Part shown: positions 62,659 to 64,000 of the stretch, in pieces | Position numbering within the stretch: position 1 is the first letter of the stretch | Layout of the letters: the number at the start of each line of letters is the position of its first letter | Position numbers and translations under genes: made by a program | NCBI GenBank assembly: GCA_001970955.1 | Contig: MPUH01000230.1 | Span: forward strand, 1 to 64,000 | Direction of reading: 5' to 3' | Source of the DNA: Stentor coeruleus | Lineage: Eukaryota; Ciliophora; Heterotrichea; Heterotrichida; Stentoridae | Length of the DNA stretch: 64,000 bases | The notes under the pieces: generated by a model | Database searches by the model: none | What the model was told of the DNA's origin: nothing | What the model saw: only the letters and a program-made list of their open reading frames with translations

Positions 62659-63619
62659 TTAAGTACAATTTAACCATGGATCAATCAAAGCTCCATGTAT
62701 CGTAATCCTATTATTCGGGTTCTTATCAAGTAATTTTCTAATCAAATCTCTTAACCCTTCACTTATAATTGGGTTATCAGGAAAACTCAGTCTATTTATA
62801 TCATACTCAAACTCTTCAATACTTTTAAACAATTCCGCTATGTTTTGTCCATTAAAAGGTAAAACATTATATATAAAACTATAGAGTATCAAACCTAAAC
62901 ACCACATATCCACAGCTTTGCATCTATAAGAACTATTATGTGAAATGTTAGAAATGTTTTCAGGAGGGAAAAACTGATAAGTCCCTGGGTTTTTAGGTAA
63001 AAAATCACTAGTAACAAGGTTGAAAGCCCTGTCAAAATCACTGATTTTTACAGACAAATCCTCAGTTAAAAGTATATTCTGAGGTTTCAAATCATAATGA
63101 ACTATCAACTGCATATGCAAATAATGCACCCCATATACAATTTGCCTAAAAATATGCCTTAAAATTTCTTCGTTTATACTTCCTTCTACCCATTTTATAA
63201 TAAATTTATTTTCTTTTGTATCCCAACTCATTAAACTTCCTTTACTACAATTTTCCATAACAATATAGATTTTTCCATTGTCTTCATCATAAATAACTTC
63301 GAAAATTTTTATGATATTTTCATGATTTAAGGTCTTAAGGATATTGATTTCTCTATAGATACTATCAAGTGCGGTTTTTATGATTGTGCCCCCATTTGGA
63401 CCTTTTATGAATTCTTTTTGTCTAGAGAGATTGTCTGTGTTTATAATTTTTATAGCCTATTTTGTTATTTACGTAGAAGGTTTTATTTCTTTTGCTTAGA
63501 AAAACTTTGGAGTTTGCACCTTCTCCAAGTTTTTCTAGTAACGGGTAGTTATTTATATGCTTGATATTATTTCGATCTTTGCGGGTTTTTATTTTGTGGG
63601 TTTCTTTGAAAGAGCTCAT
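62659..63619 (-). CDS. CaMKK-like protein kinase with altered HRD and DFG motifs
   Basis: Two exons are joined by a 16-nt intron at 63457-63472 (coding strand GTAAATAACAAAATAG), giving 314 residues. The splice joins FY to AIKII, creating the lysine motif of the kinase. Glycine loop GEGANSKV (about 32-39) is unusual in having NSK. Between the lysine and helix C there is an insert with FIKGPNGGTIIKTALDSIYREI, as in CaMKK kinases. The catalytic loop is HYDLKPQN (arginine of HRD replaced by tyrosine, aspartate kept), and DFG reads DFD, losing the glycine. The activation segment ends PPEN rather than APE. The aspartates and lysine remain, so some activity is possible. The protein ends right after the kinase domain, with no calmodulin-binding tail. 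Confidence 0.82.
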
Positions 63620-64000
63620 ATTTAATTATAGTTTTTTTTTAATGCTTTGGTATCAAAGATAATGTGGAAATTGATTATGGTGGAAATTATGGAAAATCAC
63701 AATTTCATATGAAGCTAGAGGTTGTAAGGAGAAGAATGATAGGATTGTGTGGAAATATTTATAAGGATTTTTATCATAGAAAAAGGTATTTAGGGTAAAA
63801 AAATATAAATTGTTTAAGATTTTTATAGCGAATGAGTATAATAAAAGTGAATGTGCAAAATATTCCCAATAAATTCTTCTTTCGTTCACTTAGACTTCTC
63901 TTCTAACACCCAAATCTTATATTTAAAAGGACTTTTTCTCCTATAAAACCTATTTATCACCCCTTTCTTCAAACATTCCCATTATTTCCATCATATTTAA
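63620..64000. other. Right end of window
   Basis: It is G-rich then C/T-rich from about 63880 to the end, the pattern seen before plus-strand genes, so a gene probably starts just beyond the window. No telomere is present on this side. Confidence 0.5.

Noticed and set aside
1-64000. tRNA, rRNA, CRISPR, transposon, virus-like elements
   Set aside because: No tRNA T-loop pattern, rRNA-like GC-rich block, spaced repeat array, transposase, reverse transcriptase, integrase or capsid-like frame was seen.

Overview
The window looks like macronuclear DNA from a heterotrich ciliate close to Stentor. It opens with two copies of the telomere repeat CCCTAACA. It is very AT-rich and gene-dense, TAA, TAG and TGA all work as stops in the long genes, and genes on both strands are interrupted by introns of exactly 15 or 16 nt (GT...AG). 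I found 13 such introns in 10 genes: 12 of 15 nt and one of 16 nt. Several genes that look like two or three separate open frames become single proteins once these introns are removed. No rRNA, tRNA, CRISPR array, transposon or virus-like element was recognised.

Layout. 1-1.2 kb: telomere, then a decayed tubulin-tyrosine-ligase-like (TTLL) pseudogene. 1.7-9.9 kb: ATG1/ULK-type kinase, Alba protein, a possible structured RNA, an F-box/TBC protein with a frame anomaly, and two unknown genes only 10 bp apart. 10.8-16.9 kb: a 2,024-residue coiled-coil protein with a C-terminal membrane anchor. 17.2-24.8 kb: DNAAF2/Kintoun, VPS33, a small tail-anchored coiled coil, a seven-helix protein fused to a probable pseudokinase, and a basic protein. 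26.5-32.3 kb: CDC50, two unknown genes, and a secreted permuted papain-fold protein interrupted by an assembly N. 34.5-41.9 kb: PX-START protein, several unknowns, and a small BET-like bromodomain protein. 42.2-48.9 kb: an arrestin-like pseudogene, an STPG-motif protein, a PH-FYVE protein, a previously unannotated small selenoprotein with a well-formed SECIS element, and NudE/NDEL1. 49.2-55.5 kb: a large coiled-coil protein, RPN13 and a CDPK. 57-63.6 kb: two proteins with N-terminal MGC lipidation signals, a coiled-coil protein, a CaaX-box protein and a CaMKK-like kinase with altered catalytic motifs.

Themes. Several products belong to ciliary and dynein biology (DNAAF2, NDEL1, the STPG protein, the dead TTLL) or to membrane traffic and lipids (VPS33, TBC, PX-START, PH-FYVE, CDC50, ATG1). 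Genes lie on both strands, and the short spacing does not imply operons.

The strongest novel item is the selenoprotein at 47,699-47,956. It has one in-frame TGA before Gly-Tyr, as in selenoprotein W, and a SECIS hairpin whose lower stem overlaps its own stop codon. Seven single-N positions are present, and six of them sit between or beside near-identical direct copies of 52-121 bp. Those are most likely unmerged contig overlaps rather than real repeats.
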